In this document: positions 9,937 through 19,961 of the stretch, one piece after another
How the letters are laid out: each line of letters starts with the position of its first letter
Numbering within the stretch: position 1 is the first letter of the stretch
Origin: Tannerellaceae bacterium
Lineage (GTDB): Bacteria; Bacteroidota; Bacteroidia; Bacteroidales; Tannerellaceae
Assembly (NCBI GenBank): GCA_021204405.1
Contig: JAJPZJ010000069.1
Location: forward strand, 124,001 to 188,000
Length of the DNA stretch: 64,000 bases
Direction of reading: 5' to 3'
The notes under the pieces: generated by a model
The model's database searches: none
Told to the model about the DNA's origin: nothing
What the model saw: the letters and a program-made list of their open reading frames with translations, nothing else
Program-made: the position numbers and the translations under genes

Positions 9937-9944
9937 TATATTTG
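9937..9944 (+). promoter_or_regulatory. Bacteroidota -7 element of the glycogen synthase gene
   Basis: TATATTTG matches TAnnTTTG and lies 40 bp upstream of the start codon at 9984. Confidence 0.6.
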
Positions 9945-9983
9945 CAGTCGTTTAAAATTTTACGAACGTGAACTAAACGATTT

Positions 9984-11639
9984 ATGGACAAGACAAAAGC
10001 TATGCCGGAATACATCTTTGAAAGCAGCTGGGAAGTGTGCAACAAAGTGGGTGGTATATATACGGCACTTTCGACTAAGGCCCGCACTTTACAACACATG
10101 CTAAATGACAAAATCATCTTTATCGGGCCTGATGTATGGAGGGAAAATAACGCTCCGGATTTTATTGATGATAAAAACTTATTTGCAGACTGGCAACAAC
10201 ATGCAAAAACCACAGAGGCTTTATCTGTTAAAGTAGGCAGATGGGATGTTCCTGGAACTCCTCCTGTCATTCTTGTTGATTTCAGACCTTTCTTTGCAGA
10301 CAAAGATGCGTTGTATTATGCTATGTGGAATGATTTTAAAGTGGATTCTATGCAAGCATATGGCGATTACGATGACTCCTGTATATTCGCGTATGCTGTA
10401 GGAAAGGTAATAGAAAGCTTCTACGGTTTCTATAAGTTGGAAAATAAACAGGTGGCAGCACTATTTAACGAATGGATGCTGGGAATGGGTGCCTTATATG
10501 TAAAAAAGCATCTGCCTAAGGTAGCAACTTTGTTTACCACACATGCTACCTCGATCGGACGTTCCATAGCTGGTAATAATAAACCATTATATGCCTATAT
10601 GGATGGTTACAATGGCGACCAGATGGCAAATGAGTTAAATATGGAAGCAAAACACTCCGTAGAAAAGCAGGCGGCTCATCATGTAGATTGCTTTACAACT
10701 GTAAGTGATATTACCGCATGCGAATGTTGCCAGCTACTCGAAAAAGAACCACACGTAACTCCCAACGGATTTGAACCGGATTTTGTCCCTCAGGGAAAAG
10801 ATTATAAACAAAAACGGTCGGAGGCCCGGCAGGTATTAATTAATGTTGCCGAAAAATTATGCGGATGCCAAATTGATAAAGAGGCTCTGCTGATTGCTAT
10901 CAGCGGTCGTTATGAATATCGTAATAAAGGAATTGATGTATTTATAGAGGCTATGAACAGCCTGCGGCTTTCCAATAAGTTAAATACAGAAATTGTAGCT
11001 TATATTATGGTACCAGGATGGGTAAAAGAGGTACGGGCAGACCTGAAAGAGGTGGTTGAAAACAATATACAATTAACCAGCCCGATGCAATGTCCTTTCA
11101 TAACTCACTGGCTCAACCAGATGGAACATGATAAAGTATTAAACTACCTGTACCACGCCGGTTTTACCAATGCTGAGACAGAAAAACTTAAATTAGTATT
11201 TGTTCCCTGCTATCTGGACGGAAAAGATGGAATATTCAATAAGTCTTATTATGACCTGCTGGTCGGTATGGATGCAACCATATTTCCCTCTTATTATGAG
11301 CCATGGGGATATACTCCTCTGGAAAGCATAGCATTCGGAATACCCACTATTACTACCAACCTGGCGGGATTCGGCTTATGGGCTACCAAAAACACACAAG
11401 TAAACCATATTGATGAGGGTGTTGTAGTAACGAATCGCACAGATTATAACTATTTTGATGTTGCAGAAGTCATCACTTCCTCGATCCTGGAACTTGCACA
11501 AAAAAATAAACGACAAGTCTCCGGTATACAAAAGAAATGTTTCGAACTGGCAGCTAAAGCCGAATGGAAACATTTTATTGTTTACCACCAGGAAGCATTC
11601 GCGATTGCGCTGGCAAACGCAGCAAAAAGAAATTGTTAA
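9984..11639 (+). CDS. Glycogen/starch synthase, GT3-like
   Basis: A 551-residue glycosyltransferase that transfers glucose from a nucleotide sugar to a growing alpha-1,4-glucan. The N-terminal ESSWEVCNKVGGIYTALSTK matches the eukaryotic-type (GT3) synthases with their KVGG donor-loop motif. The C-terminal YYEPWGYTPLESIAFG is the conserved E-x7-E region of retaining GT-B enzymes. Length is close to Bacteroidota homologues. The alpha-glucan phosphorylase gene follows 111 bp downstream with its own -7 element, so the pair makes and mobilises storage glycogen. The start is set by the promoter and the good N-terminal motif. Confidence 0.9.
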   Translation: MDKTKAMPEYIFESSWEVCNKVGGIYTALSTKARTLQHMLNDKIIFIGPDVWRENNAPDFIDDKNLFADWQQHAKTTEALSVKVGRWDVPGTPPVILVDFRPFFADKDALYYAMWNDFKVDSMQAYGDYDDSCIFAYAVGKVIESFYGFYKLENKQVAALFNEWMLGMGALYVKKHLPKVATLFTTHATSIGRSIAGNNKPLYAYMDGYNGDQMANELNMEAKHSVEKQAAHHVDCFTTVSDITACECCQLLEKEPHVTPNGFEPDFVPQGKDYKQKRSEARQVLINVAEKLCGCQIDKEALLIAISGRYEYRNKGIDVFIEAMNSLRLSNKLNTEIVAYIMVPGWVKEVRADLKEVVENNIQLTSPMQCPFITHWLNQMEHDKVLNYLYHAGFTNAETEKLKLVFVPCYLDGKDGIFNKSYYDLLVGMDATIFPSYYEPWGYTPLESIAFGIPTITTNLAGFGLWATKNTQVNHIDEGVVVTNRTDYNYFDVAEVITSSILELAQKNKRQVSGIQKKCFELAAKAEWKHFIVYHQEAFAIALANAAKRNC

Positions 11640-11666
11640 AAACCTTAATAATTAATCAGATAATAC

Positions 11667-11674
11667 TATCTTTG
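11667..11674 (+). promoter_or_regulatory. Bacteroidota -7 element of glgP
   Basis: TATCTTTG matches TAnnTTTG 76 bp before the glgP start, suggesting that glgP can be transcribed separately from the synthase gene. Confidence 0.55.
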
Positions 11675-11750
11675 CAACTGTTTATAATACAGGGAGTAAA
11701 AAATAATACGGTTTTTTATCTTCTAAAAAACATTTAAAAACTTCACTATA

Positions 11751-14315
11751 ATGAAAATTAAAGCTAACAATGCAAACAGCCCGGTATGGAAGGAAGTATA
11801 TTCACGCTCCATGCTTCCGGAGGCTTTGCAACCACTTTACGAAATCGCAACTAACCTTTGGTGGGTATGGAATCATGAAGGAGCTAAGTTATTTGGTAAA
11901 CTAGACAAACAATTATGGGAATCAACCGCAGGTAATCCTGTATTGCTGCTTCAAAGCCTTTCTTACAAACGGATGGAAGAGATTATGGCAGATAAAGCTT
12001 TGATGTCAGAAATTAAAAGTGTTTACGCGAAATTCAGAGAATACGTTGATTTAAAACCAGACACCACTAAACTATCTGTTGCTTACTTCAGTATGGAATA
12101 TGGTTTGACCAACGTACTTAAAATATATTCAGGAGGTCTGGGTGTACTGGCAGGTGACTACCTGAAAGAAGCCAGTGACAGTAATATTGATCTTACCGCT
12201 GTAGGTTTCCTCTATCGTTACGGTTATTTTACCCAGTCTCTCTCTTTGGAAGGCCAACAGATTGCTAATTATGAAGCTCAGAACTTTAATACCTTACCAT
12301 TAACGCAGGTAATGCAATCTGATAATGAACCTATGGTTCTTGAAGTTTCTTATCCGGGCCGCACAGTATATGCACATATCTGGAAAGTAATGGTGGGACG
12401 TATTCCTTTGTACCTGATGGATACAGATATTCCCCAGAATAGCGAATGGGATCGTTCTATTACACACCAGTTATATGGTGGCGATTGGGAAAACCGTATG
12501 AAACAGGAGTACCTGTTAGGTATTGGTGGTATCCTGATGTTGAACAAATTAGGCATTAAGAAACAGGTTTATCATTGTAATGAAGGCCATGCTGCCCTTA
12601 TCAATGCACAACGACTAGTTGATTATATCCAGGGAGGCCTTTCTTTCAATGAAGCATTGGAAGTGGTTCGCTCTTCTGCCTTATATACAGTACACACGCC
12701 GGTTCCTGCCGGACACGACTATTTCGATGAAGGCCTGTTCGGACGTTATATGGGGGAATTCCCTGCTAAATTAGGTATTACCTGGCAGGAGTTTATCGAT
12801 ATGGGACGTGAAAACCCGGGTTCTAACGAGAAGTTCTCTATGAGTGTATTTGCACTGAATACCTGTCAGGAAGTAAATGGTGTAAGTTGGTTACACGGAA
12901 AAGTATCACAGAAAATGTTCGCTCCGGTATGGAAAGGATATTTCCCCGATGAATTACACGTTAGCTGGGTTACCAATGGTGTACACATGCCAACATGGAC
13001 TTCTACCGAGTGGAAAAAATATTTTGCTAAGAACTTTGATAAGAACTTCCTGAGCGATCAATCTAATAAAAAATACTGGGAAGCTATCCAAAATGCTCCG
13101 GATGAAGATATTTGGAAAATCCGCCAGACTTTAAAGAAAAAATTAGTAGATTATATTAAAGTACAACACAAAAACAACTGGTTGAAAAATCAGGGTGATC
13201 CTTCTAAAGTAGTCTCTGTACTGGAAAAAATCAATCCGAATGATGCACTGTTGATCGGTTTCGGACGCCGTTTTGCGACTTACAAACGTGCTCACCTGCT
13301 ATTTACTGACCTAGATCGCCTGGCTAAGATCATTAATAACGAAAAATATCCAATCCAGTTCGTATTTACAGGAAAAGCCCACCCTGCAGATGGTGGTGGA
13401 CAAGGTTTGATCAAGCATATTGTTGAGATTTCACGCCGTCCTGAGTTTTTAGGAAAAATTATCTTCCTCGAAAATTATGACATGCGTCTGGCACGCCACT
13501 TAATTGCCGGTGTAGACGTATGGTTAAATACCCCTACCCGTCTGCTGGAAGCTTCCGGTACATCAGGGGAAAAAGCAGAAATGAATGGTGTACTTAACTT
13601 CTCTGTACTTGATGGTTGGTGGTATAAAGGTTACAAAGAAGGTGCCGGCTGGGCTCTGACGGACAAACGTATCTATGAAAACCAACAGTATCAGGATCAA
13701 TTGGATGCTGCTACGATCTATCATACACTGGAAACAGAAATCCTTCCAATCTACTATGCTAAAAACAGTAAAGGATATTCTCCGGAATGGATTCAATATA
13801 TTAAGAATTCTATGTCACAGATCGCTCCTGACTATACCATGAAACGTATGCTCGACGATTATATTGACAGATTCTATAATAAACTGGCAACCCGCTCTGC
13901 CCTTATTAAAGAAAATAACTATGCAAAAGCAAAAGAGATCGCTGCATGGAAAGAAGATGTAGCACGCAACTGGGAAAACTTCTCTGTTGAATCATTCACT
14001 TACGATCAGGACTTCACTATAGACGGCCCTGTAGTAGGAAAAGAGTATATGTTTAATGCGGTGATCGATCGTAAAGATATGAAAGGCATGCTGGGTATTG
14101 ACATGGTTGTTACCAAAGAAAACCCAGAAACCCATGAAGATGAATTATTCCTGGTAAATGAGTTCAAATTAATGAAGGAAGAAGGTTCTAAACTGTTCTT
14201 CGAGTTAAAAATGACTCCTCACGAATCCGGTATGCATAAAATGGGATTCCGTGTTTATCCTTCAAACAAGGATCTCCCTCATCGCATGGACTTTGCTTAC
14301 GTTCGTTGGATTTAA
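11751..14315 (+). CDS. glgP: Alpha-glucan (glycogen) phosphorylase
   Basis: An 854-residue GT35 enzyme of the short bacterial/archaeal type that releases glucose 1-phosphate from glycogen. The N-terminal region has [16 protein letters not shown], and the active-site block [18 protein letters not shown] follows at about 243. The PLP lysine lies in [17 protein letters not shown], corresponding to the classic EASGT..MK motif. A C-terminal domain of about 100 residues with beta-strand character ends the protein. It is intact and works with the upstream synthase in glycogen turnover in the cytoplasm. Confidence 0.93.
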   Translation: MKIKANNANSPVWKEVYSRSMLPEALQPLYEIATNLWWVWNHEGAKLFGKLDKQLWESTAGNPVLLLQSLSYKRMEEIMADKALMSEIKSVYAKFREYVDLKPDTTKLSVAYFSMEYGLTNVLKIYSGGLGVLAGDYLKEASDSNIDLTAVGFLYRYGYFTQSLSLEGQQIANYEAQNFNTLPLTQVMQSDNEPMVLEVSYPGRTVYAHIWKVMVGRIPLYLMDTDIPQNSEWDRSITHQLYGGDWENRMKQEYLLGIGGILMLNKLGIKKQVYHCNEGHAALINAQRLVDYIQGGLSFNEALEVVRSSALYTVHTPVPAGHDYFDEGLFGRYMGEFPAKLGITWQEFIDMGRENPGSNEKFSMSVFALNTCQEVNGVSWLHGKVSQKMFAPVWKGYFPDELHVSWVTNGVHMPTWTSTEWKKYFAKNFDKNFLSDQSNKKYWEAIQNAPDEDIWKIRQTLKKKLVDYIKVQHKNNWLKNQGDPSKVVSVLEKINPNDALLIGFGRRFATYKRAHLLFTDLDRLAKIINNEKYPIQFVFTGKAHPADGGGQGLIKHIVEISRRPEFLGKIIFLENYDMRLARHLIAGVDVWLNTPTRLLEASGTSGEKAEMNGVLNFSVLDGWWYKGYKEGAGWALTDKRIYENQQYQDQLDAATIYHTLETEILPIYYAKNSKGYSPEWIQYIKNSMSQIAPDYTMKRMLDDYIDRFYNKLATRSALIKENNYAKAKEIAAWKEDVARNWENFSVESFTYDQDFTIDGPVVGKEYMFNAVIDRKDMKGMLGIDMVVTKENPETHEDELFLVNEFKLMKEEGSKLFFELKMTPHESGMHKMGFRVYPSNKDLPHRMDFAYVRWI

Positions 14316-14320
14316 TATTA

Positions 14321-14359
14321 TATATTAAAGTTAAGAAAAATATATTAAAGTTAAGAAAA
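14321..14359. repeat. 20-bp tandem duplication downstream of glgP
   Basis: TATATTAAAGTTAAGAAAA at 14321-14339 is repeated at 14341-14359 with a period of 20 bp, directly before the terminator. Confidence 0.85.
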
Positions 14360-14387
14360 GTCATCCTAGTCCAGGGATGACTTTTTT
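14358..14387 (+). terminator. Terminator of glgP
   Basis: The perfect 9-bp stem AAGTCATCC (14358-14366) / GGATGACTT (14375-14383) is followed by a T-run. Confidence 0.8.
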
Positions 14388-14412
14388 ATGTCTTCCCTTT
14401 TCAAAAGTACAT

Positions 14413-14446
14413 AAAAAAACTGCTCTAACCGATGCCAGAGCAGTTT
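14413..14446 (-). terminator. Terminator of pta-ackA
   Basis: AAACTGCTCT (14417-14426) pairs with AGAGCAGTTT (14437-14446). The A-run at 14413-14419 gives the U-tract for minus-strand transcription. Confidence 0.75.
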
Positions 14447-14499
14447 AAACACTAATCCTTTAATGTTTTGTAAGCTGTGAGGACTAGTTAATTAATTAT

Positions 14500-15699
14500 T
14501 TATTTGTCCAGGATCGCTACCGTATCACAGGCGATCATGTATTCTTCATCCGTAGGAACTACGATTACAGTAACCTTGCTATCCGGCGTACTGATTACCA
14601 TTTCCTGGCCGCGCATGCCATCATTCTTTTCTTCATCCAACTTGACACCCAGGAACTCCATATCTTTACATACCTTAGAACGGGTTCTCCACTGGTTCTC
14701 ACCCACTCCACCGGTAAATACAAGCACATCTACCCCACCGAGAGCAGCCGCATAAGCACCAATATACTTCTTGATCCGGTAATCGTATACGCTCATAGCC
14801 ATAATTGCTCTTCTATCGTTTTCATCAATAGCATCTTCTATTTCACGCATATCCGAAGAAATACCCGAAAGCCCATACATACCACTACGATTATTGATCA
14901 GATAAGAAAGCCCTTTTGCATCCAATCCCTCTTTATCCATAATATAACACAACGCACCGGCATCTACATCTCCACAACGGGTACCCATTACCAGCCCTTC
15001 CACAGGAGTTAATCCCATCGTTGTATCTACACTCTTACCGTCTTTAATAGCAGCAATCGAACCCCCATTACCCAAATGGCAGGTAATAATACGTTGTTGC
15101 TCGTAAGGAAGTCCTAATACATCGCAGGCACGTTTGGAAACATACCGGTGACTGGTACCATGGAAACCATACCGACGAATTCCATATTTTTTATATAGAG
15201 AATAAGGTAAGCCATACATATAAGCATAGTCAGGCATAGTCTGATGGAAAGCAGTATCAAACACACCCACCTGGCGAATACCTGGAATCAGGGCACTCAT
15301 TGCACGAATCCCTTTCAGGTTAGGTGGGTTATGCAAAGGAGCCAAGTCAATACATTCCACTAATTTACCGATTACTTCGTTATCGATTTCAACACTACTC
15401 TGGAAAACCTCTCCACCATGAACTACACGGTGTCCTACCGCTCCGATCTCATTATAAGATTGAATACATCCGTATGTTTCATCAGTCAGGATACTAAGGA
15501 TAAATTCGATTGCCACATTATGTTCTGGCATATCCTTTTCCAATACCACTTTTGTACCGTCGGGTTGTGTAAATTTGAGGAATGAACCTTCTAATCCTAA
15601 TCTTTCTACTTCTCCCTGTGCCAGCACTTCGTTTTTATCCATATCAAATAATTTATATTTGACAGAGGAGCTACCACAGTTTAATACTAATATTTTCAT
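14500..15699 (-). CDS. ackA: Acetate kinase
   Basis: A complete 399-residue ASKHA-fold kinase that converts acetyl phosphate and ADP to acetate and ATP. Family motifs are present: LNCGSSSVKYKLF at the N-terminus, GFHGTSHRYVS near 180 and FTGGVGENQ near 330. It lies 31 bp downstream of pta on the same strand, with one promoter in front of pta and one terminator after ackA, so the two form the fermentative acetyl-CoA-to-acetate operon. Confidence 0.97.
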   Translation of the reverse strand: MKILVLNCGSSSVKYKLFDMDKNEVLAQGEVERLGLEGSFLKFTQPDGTKVVLEKDMPEHNVAIEFILSILTDETYGCIQSYNEIGAVGHRVVHGGEVFQSSVEIDNEVIGKLVECIDLAPLHNPPNLKGIRAMSALIPGIRQVGVFDTAFHQTMPDYAYMYGLPYSLYKKYGIRRYGFHGTSHRYVSKRACDVLGLPYEQQRIITCHLGNGGSIAAIKDGKSVDTTMGLTPVEGLVMGTRCGDVDAGALCYIMDKEGLDAKGLSYLINNRSGMYGLSGISSDMREIEDAIDENDRRAIMAMSVYDYRIKKYIGAYAAALGGVDVLVFTGGVGENQWRTRSKVCKDMEFLGVKLDEEKNDGMRGQEMVISTPDSKVTVIVVPTDEEYMIACDTVAILDK

Positions 15700-15730
15700 T
15701 CTTTTTTATTTGTAAGTTCTTTATTACAGA

Positions 15731-16744
15731 TTATTTTGCAGCTTTAGCACCAATAGCCTGGTTACTGGCAATAGCAACCATTTTATAAATATCATCCACA
15801 GAGCAACCACGGGACAAATCGTTAACAGGCGCTGCCATTCCCTGTAAGATAGGGCCAACAGCTTCCGCATCTCCTAAACGTTGTACCAGCTTATAAGCAA
15901 TATTGCCCACCTCCAGGGTAGGGAATACTAATACATTTGCCTTCCCTGCAATTTCGCTTCCGGGCGCTTTTTTAGCCCCTACTGCTTCTACCAAAGCAGC
16001 ATCGGCCTGTAGCTCGCCATCCACTTTCAGATCCGGAGCCAGTTCTTTTGCCAGGCGGGTAGCCTCCACTACTTTGTCCACCATCTCATGCTTTGCACTT
16101 CCTTTGGTAGAAAAGCTTAACATAGCTACACGCGGCTCAATACCTACAATATCACGGGCAGTCTGGGCAGTTGCTACTGCGATCTGCGCCAATTCAGGTG
16201 CAGTTGGGTTAGGCATCACAGCACAATCGGCAAATATCAGGATTCCATCCTTTCCATAAGACTTATCCTTTACAAACATCAGGAACGCACCCGATACACA
16301 GCTAATACCGGGAGCTGTTTTGATAATTTGCAAAGCAGGACGCAATACATCTCCTGTTGTATTCTGGGCACCGGCAATCTCCCCATCTGCATCTCCGGCC
16401 TTAATCATCAGGCAGGCCAGATACAAAGGATCTTCAACCAATACGGCAGCTTTTTCAGGAGTCATTCCTTTCTTTTGGCGTAATTCTACTAACAGATCAA
16501 TGTAAGCGGCTTTCTTTTCGTGGTTTTTCGGATCTACAAGCGTAGCTTTATTAATATGGTTCAGGCCAAATGTGGTAGCCAAACCATTAATTTCATCCGG
16601 ATTGCCTATAAGGATAATATCGGCAACCTCATCAGCTAATAACTGATCTGCAGCTTTCAGGGTTCTTTCTTCTGTTCCTTCGGGAAGAACAATACGTTGC
16701 TTGTTAGCTTTTGCACGTGCAATAATTTCTTGCATTAAGTCCAT
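15731..16744 (-). CDS. pta: Phosphate acetyltransferase
   Basis: A 337-residue single-domain phosphotransacetylase that makes acetyl phosphate from acetyl-CoA. It is the short form without the N-terminal DRTGG/P-loop domains of the E. coli enzyme. Motifs include GDADGEIAGA and the C-terminal GPILQGMAAPVNDLSRGC with the substrate-binding Arg. First gene of the pta-ackA operon. Confidence 0.96.
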   Translation of the reverse strand: MDLMQEIIARAKANKQRIVLPEGTEERTLKAADQLLADEVADIILIGNPDEINGLATTFGLNHINKATLVDPKNHEKKAAYIDLLVELRQKKGMTPEKAAVLVEDPLYLACLMIKAGDADGEIAGAQNTTGDVLRPALQIIKTAPGISCVSGAFLMFVKDKSYGKDGILIFADCAVMPNPTAPELAQIAVATAQTARDIVGIEPRVAMLSFSTKGSAKHEMVDKVVEATRLAKELAPDLKVDGELQADAALVEAVGAKKAPGSEIAGKANVLVFPTLEVGNIAYKLVQRLGDAEAVGPILQGMAAPVNDLSRGCSVDDIYKMVAIASNQAIGAKAAK

Positions 16745-16791
16745 AATGGAGATTTTTATTATATTTTAGTAAAATTGACCGTTTACGGGTA

Positions 16792-16799
16792 CAAAATTA
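16792..16799 (-). promoter_or_regulatory. Bacteroidota -7 element of pta-ackA
   Basis: The plus strand reads CAAAATTA, i.e. TAATTTTG on the minus strand, 47 bp upstream of the pta start. Confidence 0.5.
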
Positions 16800-16868
16800 A
16801 AGAAAATGCAATATAGAGATTGCAATTTTCATCAAAAAAATCATCTCCACCTATCAAATTCAGAACAT

Positions 16869-17651
16869 TTAACTATAATTTTTAATTAAACGCTCTCCGG
16901 AAAGGATTTGTTGTAATTCTTCGGCGGTTATATTGATCTCCAACTTACCTTTTTGGGCAACAGAGATCTTTCCTCTCTCTTCAGACACCATAATTATTAA
17001 CGCATCTGTTTCCATCGACATCCCCAGTCCCGAACGGTGCCGGAGTCCGAGGTCTTTGGGTAAACTGGCATTTTGCGCTACCGGTAAAATACATCCGGCA
17101 GCTCTGATCTTATTATCTGCAATAATCATCGCTCCATCATGTAACGGGCTATTCTTGAAAAAAATGTTTTCGATCAGCCGGGCATTTACTTCGGCGATGA
17201 ACATCTCACCGGTATGTTCATAAACGGTTAAGTCAACTTCCTGTTGTATAACAATCAATGCACCGGTCTTTTTACGCGCCATATTCATACAGGCAAGCAC
17301 TACCGGAGTAATATATTTTCCTTTAGCATCTTCTCCGTTCTCTTTCTTAAAGATCTTGGTAATGAATTTCCATCCTCTATGTGAACCTACAGCCAACAGG
17401 AACCGGCGGATATCATCCTGAAAAATAACCACCAATACAAAAATACCTACGCTAATGATCTTGTCCAGGATAGCTCCCATCAACTGCATTTCCAGAATCT
17501 GGGAAACTAATATCCAGACAACAATAAAAGAGATCACTCCGCTAAAAATAGCAAGTGTTCCCGAATTCCTCATCAACTTATAGGTCTGGTAGAGAAAGAA
17601 TGCTACCAATAATACGTCAATCAGGTCTTTTAAGCCGAAATTCATCCACAT
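16869..17651 (-). CDS. cdaA: Diadenylate cyclase CdaA
   Basis: A 260-residue membrane enzyme that makes the second messenger c-di-AMP from two ATP. Three N-terminal hydrophobic segments (about 10-75) anchor it. The DAC domain carries HDGAMII (DGA motif) and RHRSGLGMS (RHR motif), both needed for catalysis. It follows folP by 12 bp and is almost certainly co-transcribed with it, a common Bacteroidota arrangement. Confidence 0.95.
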   Translation of the reverse strand: MWMNFGLKDLIDVLLVAFFLYQTYKLMRNSGTLAIFSGVISFIVVWILVSQILEMQLMGAILDKIISVGIFVLVVIFQDDIRRFLLAVGSHRGWKFITKIFKKENGEDAKGKYITPVVLACMNMARKKTGALIVIQQEVDLTVYEHTGEMFIAEVNARLIENIFFKNSPLHDGAMIIADNKIRAAGCILPVAQNASLPKDLGLRHRSGLGMSMETDALIIMVSEERGKISVAQKGKLEINITAEELQQILSGERLIKNYS

Positions 17652-17663
17652 ACAAAACCTATT

Positions 17664-18506
17664 TTATCCTGCTGTCGTTATTTTCTTTATTAATTTTACT
17701 GCTTCTACCGCCTCTTTTACATCATGTACCCGCAATATATCCGCCCCGTGTAACAAGGCAAAACTATTAAGAACTGACGTCCCGTTAAGACTTTCCAATG
17801 GGGTTACACCAAAATAGTTATAAATCATACTTTTACGGGATATGCCCACTAATAAAGGCAGATCAAAATTTTTAAATTCTTCCAGGTGATTCATTAGTTG
17901 ATAATTCTGATCCAATGTTTTACTAAACCCAAATCCCGGGTCAATAATAATATCATTTACTCCTAATAAACGCATTTCAGTAATGCGGGAGGCAAAATAG
18001 ATCAGGATTTCTTCCACCAGATCAGTATACGACGTATATCGCTGCATAGTCTGGGGAGTACCTTTCATATGCATCATTATATAAGGAACCTGCAAATCAG
18101 CGATCGTCTGGTACATGGTACTATCAAGTCCGCCTCCAGATATATCATTAACGATAGCAACACCATACTTTTCCACACATAAACGTGCAATATCCGCACG
18201 GAAAGTATCTACAGAAACAATTGTATCCGGATAGTGCAGATGAATAATTTCCAGGGCAACTGCCAGCCGTTCCATTTCTTCGGCAGGTGTAACTTCTGCA
18301 GCGTCCGGACGGGACGAATAGCCCCCAAGATCTATTATGTTCCCTCCCTCCGAGAGAATTTGTTCTATGCGTTCATGTATAGCCTGTTCATTCTGTTTAC
18401 GGCTGGCAGCATAGAAAGAGTCGGGAGTAATATTTAATATTCCCATTACCAGTGGAGTTTCCAGCGAAAGAAGTTCTCCCTTTATATTGAGTGCTTTATG
18501 ATTCAT
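17664..18506 (-). CDS. folP: Dihydropteroate synthase
   Basis: A complete 280-residue folate-pathway TIM barrel that condenses p-aminobenzoate with 6-hydroxymethyl-dihydropterin pyrophosphate. Motifs are MGILNITPDSFY, DLGGYSSRP, DPGFGFSKT and GISRKSMIYN. It is the first gene of a folP-cdaA operon driven from a -7 element at 18536-18543. It is the target of sulfonamides in other bacteria; nothing in the sequence suggests resistance. Confidence 0.96.
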   Translation of the reverse strand: MNHKALNIKGELLSLETPLVMGILNITPDSFYAASRKQNEQAIHERIEQILSEGGNIIDLGGYSSRPDAAEVTPAEEMERLAVALEIIHLHYPDTIVSVDTFRADIARLCVEKYGVAIVNDISGGGLDSTMYQTIADLQVPYIMMHMKGTPQTMQRYTSYTDLVEEILIYFASRITEMRLLGVNDIIIDPGFGFSKTLDQNYQLMNHLEEFKNFDLPLLVGISRKSMIYNYFGVTPLESLNGTSVLNSFALLHGADILRVHDVKEAVEAVKLIKKITTAG

Positions 18507-18535
18507 TATCTATTTTCCTCATAAACATTTCCCTA

Positions 18536-18543
18536 CAAATGTA
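18536..18543 (-). promoter_or_regulatory. Bacteroidota -7 element of folP-cdaA
   Basis: The plus strand reads CAAATGTA, i.e. TACATTTG on the minus strand, 29 bp upstream of folP. It is divergent from the murF promoter 21 bp away. Confidence 0.55.
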
Positions 18544-18564
18544 AGGAAATAATATAATATCACT

Positions 18565-18572
18565 TACTTTTG
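18565..18572 (+). promoter_or_regulatory. Bacteroidota -7 element of murF
   Basis: TACTTTTG matches TAnnTTTG, 30 bp upstream of the murF ATG. Confidence 0.6.
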
Positions 18573-18602
18573 TTATTAATAATAAGCTAAGAAAAATAAG
18601 CT

Positions 18603-19886
18603 ATGAATACCTCTGAATTGTATGAATTATTTATTCATCATCCGCTAATAACCACCGATAGCAGGCACTGTTCCAAAGGTTCTGTTTTCTTTGCATTAAA
18701 GGGAGAGCGGTTTGACGGCAATCAATATGCCCAACAAGCATTGGCTAAAGGGAGTATATATGCTGTTATTGATAATCCGGATTATTATATAGGTGAGCGA
18801 ACGATCCTGGTAGAAGATACATTGAAAACGTTACAGGAACTCGCGGTAAAACATCGGAAAGCGTTGGGTATACCTGTAATCGGTATAACCGGCACGAACG
18901 GCAAAACCACAACCAAAGAATTACTGGCCAGTGTCTTATCTACAAAATTCAATTTGCTCTATACAGAGGGAAATCTGAACAACCACATCGGAGTGCCTCT
19001 CACTTTGCTCCGCCTTACCCATGAACACGAATTGGCTGTTATTGAAATGGGAGCCAGCCGTCCCGGAGATATTAAAGAGCTGGCTGAAATTGTACAACCC
19101 AACTTTGGAATTATCACCAATGTGGGAGAAGGACATCTGGAAGGATTCGGATCATACGAAGGAGTTTTCGCTACGAAAACAGAACTGTACCAGTATATAA
19201 AGCGAACTAAAGGCATCTTATTTATTAATGAAGAGAATAAAGAACTGCTAAATGCTGCCAAAGGAATTGAGCAATATACCTATGGTTACCACGACACTGC
19301 CTTTACTTCCGGGCAAATCGTAGAGAGCAATCCGTTCCTGGTATTTAACTGGAAACAACAAGGAAAGATCAATCAGGTGGAAACCCAGCTTATCGGCTCA
19401 TATAATCTGGATAATTTATTAGTTGCCGTTACGGTAGGACGTTACTTTAAAATTCCTTCGGGACGGATTAACAGGGCCCTTGAAGCATATGCTCCAACAA
19501 ATAACCGTTCACAGTTAAAAAAAACCTCCCGCAATACGTTAATTATAGATACTTATAATGCCAACCCCACCAGTATGCAGGCTGCTTTAGAGAACTTTGC
19601 CTTACTCAAAACCTCACCGAAAGCAATCATATTGGGAGATATGGGTGAACTGGGAAGTAAAAGTGAAGCACTACATACCCGGATCGTGGAAAAAATAAAA
19701 TCCTGTCCTTTGGATAAAGTATACCTTTGCGGGGAGAACTTCAGCAAAGTTGCTTCCGGCCTGCCTACTTTCAAAACAACGGATGAATTAAAAGAAGAAT
19801 TGAAAAGAAATCCTTTAACCGGATACCATATCTTAATAAAAGGTTCACACTATATGGCACTCGATACAATTACCGGCCTGCTATAA
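18603..19886 (+). CDS. murF: UDP-MurNAc-tripeptide--D-Ala-D-Ala ligase
   Basis: A 427-residue Mur ligase that adds the D-Ala-D-Ala dipeptide in peptidoglycan precursor synthesis. The central domain has the P-loop GITGTNGKTTTKELL (about 98-112) and NLNNHIGVPLTLLRL. The C-terminal domain has DTYNANPTSMQAAL. Unusually for mur genes it is not in a cell-division cluster here but stands alone between folP and pepD, as in many Bacteroidales. Intact. Confidence 0.95.
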   Translation: MNTSELYELFIHHPLITTDSRHCSKGSVFFALKGERFDGNQYAQQALAKGSIYAVIDNPDYYIGERTILVEDTLKTLQELAVKHRKALGIPVIGITGTNGKTTTKELLASVLSTKFNLLYTEGNLNNHIGVPLTLLRLTHEHELAVIEMGASRPGDIKELAEIVQPNFGIITNVGEGHLEGFGSYEGVFATKTELYQYIKRTKGILFINEENKELLNAAKGIEQYTYGYHDTAFTSGQIVESNPFLVFNWKQQGKINQVETQLIGSYNLDNLLVAVTVGRYFKIPSGRINRALEAYAPTNNRSQLKKTSRNTLIIDTYNANPTSMQAALENFALLKTSPKAIILGDMGELGSKSEALHTRIVEKIKSCPLDKVYLCGENFSKVASGLPTFKTTDELKEELKRNPLTGYHILIKGSHYMALDTITGLL

Positions 19887-19903
19887 GCCTCCAAAAAGTA
19901 TTT

Positions 19904-19961
19904 ATATGAGAATATAGCTAGCTCAGGAAGCAAAGCTCCTGAGCTAGCTATATTCTCATAT
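19904..19961. terminator. Perfect 25-bp inverted repeat between murF and pepD
   Basis: Arms 19904-19928 and 19937-19961 are perfectly complementary over 25 bp with an 8-nt loop. The right arm contains the TGA stop codon of pepD (19956-19958). It is well placed as a shared terminator for the convergent genes murF and pepD, but the stem is much longer than usual and no clean T-run follows on either side. Confidence 0.65.
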
